Virus record (IMG/VR): IMGVR_UViG_3300046010_015054
Coordinates: 62,001 to 126,000 of that record
Direction: 5' to 3' (one strand)
Length of the DNA stretch: 64,000 nt
Source: a virus
Shown: piece after piece, positions 61,304 to 64,000 of the stretch
Layout: every line of letters begins with the position of its first letter
Position numbering within the stretch: position 1 is the first letter of the stretch
Position numbers and translations under genes: made by a program
Notes under the pieces: model-generated
What the model saw: the letters and a program-made list of their open reading frames with translations, nothing else
Told to the model about the DNA's origin: nothing
The model's database searches: none

Positions 61304-61312
61304 TATAAATAT
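61304..61312 (-). promoter_or_regulatory. Candidate late promoter motif before the 81-aa gene
   Basis: Sense-strand ATATTTATA, 4 nt before the ATG at 61299. Confidence 0.55.
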
Positions 61313-61330
61313 TGTAAAATGAAATAAGAA

Positions 61331-61350
61331 AGCCCCGCTTTCGCGGGGCT
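61331..61350 (-). terminator. Terminator after the major capsid gene (GAAA tetraloop)
   Basis: 8-bp stem AGCCCCGC/GCGGGGCT closed by GAAA on the minus strand, then TTCTTATTTC. It lies 23 nt after the capsid stop. GC-rich against an AT-rich background. Confidence 0.8.
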
Positions 61351-61373
61351 CTCCATTTCTATTCTAGGTTAGA

Positions 61374-63113
61374 TTAGAAGCTGGTTAAACCAGAAACGTA
61401 GATCTTACCATAGAATTCAGGACGTAACATCTTCTTAGCGTAGCGAGTCAAGAGACCTTTTCTTGGAGTGAAGGTTTCTGGATCGTAGATAAGAGGAGTC
61501 ATGATTAATGGAATGTAAGGAGCGAATACAGCACCAGCTTCCAAGAATTGAGTACCACGGAAGCCCATAAGAATTGTGTTTTCATTCATGTATGGGTTCT
61601 TGTATACAGTGTATCTGTTGTTGATAGCACCTGCTTTCTGTACACCAAAGGCGTAAGTCATTTTAGATACATCACCGTCAGAATTTGAAGCATATCCAGG
61701 GATAGATTCAAGAACTGTAGCTACAGTTGGAGAACATACTAAGAAGTTTGCACCACCACGAAGAGTTAACTGGTGAATCTTGTTAGATAACTTCTGCATC
61801 TTAGTACCAAGGGTTTGGAACCACTGGCCTTGAGTGTTGTAGTAACCACCGTTAGTAGCAGTTAACTGGCTAAAGTTATTAGTACCTGGATTGTAGAATT
61901 CGTTAGAAACTGCTGACCAGTACTCTGTACCTGCACCTGCGTCTTCAATTAACATGTCAAGGATTTCAAGGTCGATTTCAAGAGAAATGTACTCGCTCAT
62001 GATGTTAGTTAATTCAGCTTCGGCGTCAAGAGCTTGGTAAGCATTAAGGTCTTGTGCGAATTCTGGAGTCCATACTGCTTTTAACTTCTTGGTCTTAGCA
62101 ACAATTGCTTGTGACTGCATCTGGATGTTGATCTGTGGGATCGCGATTTGAGTTGCGTCAAGAGAGTTAGGAATGGCGTATGTGTTATCAGCTTCAAAGT
62201 CACCGATTTGGTATGGAGACATTGTAGTTGCCTTCTGGTAGAATACTTGGAAATTACCAGTAAGAGTACCAGCATTTAAAGCATTAACTGCAAGGTTTGC
62301 TAAAGCAGCTGAAGTTGTGAAGTAGAAACTAATAGTGTTAGCAGTGTAGTTGTAAGTAGTAAATGCTGGTAATAAGTTATCAGCAGTAAACGAACCTGAA
62401 ACAGGAACGAAACCTCTTACGGCATCTGGATCAAAGTTAGGAAGCTCTGTAGTAGCAGTAGCAACAGTTACTTTTAAGATTTGATTAGCAGCTGCTGAAG
62501 CTGATAATTCAGAATCAAAGTTTAACTGAGACCATAAAGAAGCAGAGGCCATAGATAATGAACCTGTACCTACTGATTCAGAGAACTGGTTGGTTGAGTA
62601 AGTAAACTTACCAGCACCATAAAGACCACCAGTGTTGTTTTCAGCTAAGTTGCTAACACCAGTAGAGAATGGATATTGTGCAGATCCAGTGTTTCCGTAA
62701 AGTGACTCACCAGCAGTAAATGGAGTTTTAGTATTACCATACTGGAAATCAAGGAAGAACACAAGGCCTGAAGGAAGGTTCATTGGCTGTACAGAAACGA
62801 ATTCTTTAGCAGCGATTTGACCAAATACCTTACGTACCAATGGAAGAGCTACACCAGCCCATTCAGCACCTGTACCTACTGTGAAGGCACCAGCACCGTT
62901 ACCTGAACCACCACCAGGGTTAGTTGAGGTTTCTACTACAAGCTGCTTAGCTTGGTTTTCAAGGATCATTGACATGTTGTTCTTGTCAGTCTCACTACCG
63001 AGACCTTCAAGTAAACCTGTCTTCTCCCACTTTGCAGCTAATTTAGCTGCGTCAGACTGAAGGTTTTTCCAACCAGCAGCTGATGACTCTAAAAGAGATT
63101 GAAGTTGTGACAT
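61374..63113 (-). CDS. Major capsid protein (gp23-like, 579 aa)
   Basis: HK97-fold T4-type capsid precursor. N-terminal delta segment (KWEKTGLLEGLGSETDKNNM; MILENQAKQLVVE) is followed by WAGVALPLVRKVFGQIAAKE and FVSVQPMNLPSGLVFFLDFQ, matching T4 gp23 (VQPMNSPTGQVFALR). The prohead protease could cut after Glu61 (LVVE), by alignment with the T4 site; an ILE52 site is also possible. The C-terminus (LLTRYAKKMLRPEFYGKIYV) is conserved. GC content is higher and codon use more regular than in neighbours, as expected for a highly expressed gene; a strong terminator follows. Confidence 0.95.
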   Translation of the reverse strand: MSQLQSLLESSAAGWKNLQSDAAKLAAKWEKTGLLEGLGSETDKNNMSMILENQAKQLVVETSTNPGGGSGNGAGAFTVGTGAEWAGVALPLVRKVFGQIAAKEFVSVQPMNLPSGLVFFLDFQYGNTKTPFTAGESLYGNTGSAQYPFSTGVSNLAENNTGGLYGAGKFTYSTNQFSESVGTGSLSMASASLWSQLNFDSELSASAAANQILKVTVATATTELPNFDPDAVRGFVPVSGSFTADNLLPAFTTYNYTANTISFYFTTSAALANLAVNALNAGTLTGNFQVFYQKATTMSPYQIGDFEADNTYAIPNSLDATQIAIPQINIQMQSQAIVAKTKKLKAVWTPEFAQDLNAYQALDAEAELTNIMSEYISLEIDLEILDMLIEDAGAGTEYWSAVSNEFYNPGTNNFSQLTATNGGYYNTQGQWFQTLGTKMQKLSNKIHQLTLRGGANFLVCSPTVATVLESIPGYASNSDGDVSKMTYAFGVQKAGAINNRYTVYKNPYMNENTILMGFRGTQFLEAGAVFAPYIPLIMTPLIYDPETFTPRKGLLTRYAKKMLRPEFYGKIYVSGLTSF

Positions 63114-63134
63114 TTTGTTTATTGTTTTTTAAAA

Positions 63135-64000
63135 TTAAGATTTAATGATACCGGCAAGTTTCTGCCATCTCATAACTTGTTCTGTTGATTCAAGTATTGG
63201 TTGCTTATTGGTTGTTGGGGCAACACCAGCTGCTTTTGAAGCTAAACCTCTGATTGATTCATTAACAGGAGCTTTCTTTTCTTTAAGCTCGGTAGATAAT
63301 GTTTCAAATACAAGTTTAGTTTCTTTAACTGTTGCTGCTTTATCAAAAGCTTGCAATACTTTTATCTTTTGGTTTTCTGTAAGATTCTTTGCTCTGAAAA
63401 TCTTGTTAGTGTAAAGAAGTTTAGCATTTAAGAGTTTAACTTCATTTAAAGTTGAAGTTAATTCTTTAATGTTAGATTCCATTTCTTCTAAATCTTTTTC
63501 TTCTTTTCTAACATTAGAAGTAAAATTAGCAGGGAATACATCAGTTTTGTCAATAAATTTAAACATTTCATCATCGATTAAAGGACGACCTGCCGCAGCA
63601 TTATCCTTTACTCTTTTAATGAACATATTTACTTTATCCATTACATTCTCATCCATTGCTTCTTCCATCTTTTTCTTAGATTTTTCATAATCAGCGATAC
63701 CTTCTTCTTCAGCGGTGTCTTTTTTAATTTTACCACGCTTTCTAGAAGGAATATCACCTTTACCTCCGCCGTACATCTCATTCATAGTTTCTTCTTCAGC
63801 ATCCACTTCAATGTCCATATCCATTTCCATGTCATCTTCAGCTTCAAAGTTTTCACCGGCTTCAATTTCACCAGCTTTAACCATATCTTCGATTACGTCT
63901 TCAATAAGAGCTTTTAAATCTTCTTCGCTCATATCCTCTAGGTCGATTTCTTCTTCTTCGCCAGCTTCTTTACCTTTTTCGAATTCGTATTTTTCGTCGT
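63135..64000 (-). CDS. Prohead scaffold/core protein (gp22-like), 5' end beyond the window
   Basis: The frame stays open from 63932 to the window edge (DEKYEFEKGKEAGEEEEIDL precedes the internal Met), so the gene continues to the right and the Met at 63932 need not be the start. The visible part is very acidic (EAEDDMEMDMDIEVDAEEE), then helical: SNIKELTSTLNEVKLLNAKL, KIFRAKNLTENQKIKVLQAF, and a C-terminus ESTEQVMRWQKLAGIIKS. This acidic helical layout next to the capsid gene fits a T4-like scaffold that is digested by the prohead protease. Confidence 0.75.
   Translation of the reverse strand, partial: DEKYEFEKGKEAGEEEEIDLEDMSEEDLKALIEDVIEDMVKAGEIEAGENFEAEDDMEMDMDIEVDAEEETMNEMYGGGKGDIPSRKRGKIKKDTAEEEGIADYEKSKKKMEEAMDENVMDKVNMFIKRVKDNAAAGRPLIDDEMFKFIDKTDVFPANFTSNVRKEEKDLEEMESNIKELTSTLNEVKLLNAKLLYTNKIFRAKNLTENQKIKVLQAFDKAATVKETKLVFETLSTELKEKKAPVNESIRGLASKAAGVAPTTNKQPILESTEQVMRWQKLAGIIKS

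Noticed and set aside
4405-61312. T4-type TATAAATA late promoters firing on the plus strand
   Set aside because: The plus-strand reading of the 15 motifs does match T4 late promoters, but no plus-strand genes follow them and all sit before minus-strand genes. Antisense transcription cannot be excluded without RNA data.
61300-61356. Upstream start for the 81-aa gene (adds 19 residues)
   Set aside because: The extension is translated from the capsid terminator hairpin and the promoter-like motif.
1-64000. Prophage or integrated element
   Set aside because: No integrase, repressor, attachment-like repeats or bacterial genes were seen; all genes fit a lytic T4-like phage.
1-64000. tRNA genes
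   Set aside because: Intergenic gaps are short and none shows a cloverleaf-like sequence by eye; a tRNA scan of the whole genome would settle it.

Overview
This 64 kb window is part of a large tailed phage genome (T4-like myovirus) that very probably infects a Bacteroidota (flavobacterium-like) host. Every convincing gene reads on the minus strand. T4-type virion genes are recognisable (major capsid, scaffold, neck gp13/gp14/gp15-like, sheath, tube, tape measure, hub with lysozyme), as is a T4-type replication set (gp32-like SSB, UvsX, DnaB/gp41 helicase, RNase H, class I RNR). The host inference rests on signal peptides ending in A-Q or G-Q, AT-rich DNA, A-rich leaders without clear Shine-Dalgarno sites, and early promoters with the Bacteroidota -7 element TAnnTTTG. 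HPRT at the left edge and the scaffold gene at the right edge are both cut by the window.

Layout from low to high coordinate (transcription runs high to low). 1-5.2 kb: nucleotide and base-modification genes (hpt, thyA, queE, queD, thioredoxin, queC and a TGT/DpdA-like transglycosylase), suggesting 7-deazaguanine in phage DNA. 5.3-12 kb: small accessory genes, a GH16 glycosidase, a SET-domain protein, membrane proteins and a lysis region (holin candidates, M15 endolysin, and two overlapping envelope proteins that look spanin-like). 12-21.5 kb: early metabolism and replication (nrdA, secreted nuclease, nrdB, helicase, RNase H, uvsX, SSB, and a compact family A DNA polymerase-like protein). 21.5-33.2 kb: baseplate, hub, tape measure, tail assembly chaperone with a probable programmed frameshift, tube and sheath. 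33.2-54.9 kb: a glycosyltransferase/oxygenase island followed by three very large Gly-X-Y fibre genes. 54.9-64 kb: neck proteins, PhoH, a phosphatidylserine decarboxylase-like enzyme, an amidinotransferase/DDAH-like enzyme, a C1q-headed fibre, capsid and scaffold.

The most striking content is 33.5-54.9 kb. A three-domain protein (GT4 + GT25 + collagen lysyl hydroxylase-like), a PKHD/prolyl-hydroxylase-like oxygenase, a GT4 + TibC-like heptosyltransferase fusion and two paralogous GT-like proteins lie beside two collagen-like (GPx)n fibres and a 2642-residue proline-free (G-[TS]-S)n fibre. All eight lysines in the two collagen repeat regions sit in GPKG, the X-K-G context lysyl hydroxylases use. 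I infer a phage-encoded pathway for hydroxylating and glycosylating its own collagen-like fibres.

A second notable signal is a motif with the invariant core TATTTAT (usually ATATTTATA) on the sense strand just upstream of 15 genes, mostly late ones. It is the reverse complement of the T4 late promoter TATAAATA and is a candidate late promoter; SSB and polymerase instead have host-type promoters. Six factor-independent terminator hairpins separate units. I saw no tRNA genes, CRISPR arrays, integrase or insertion sequences.
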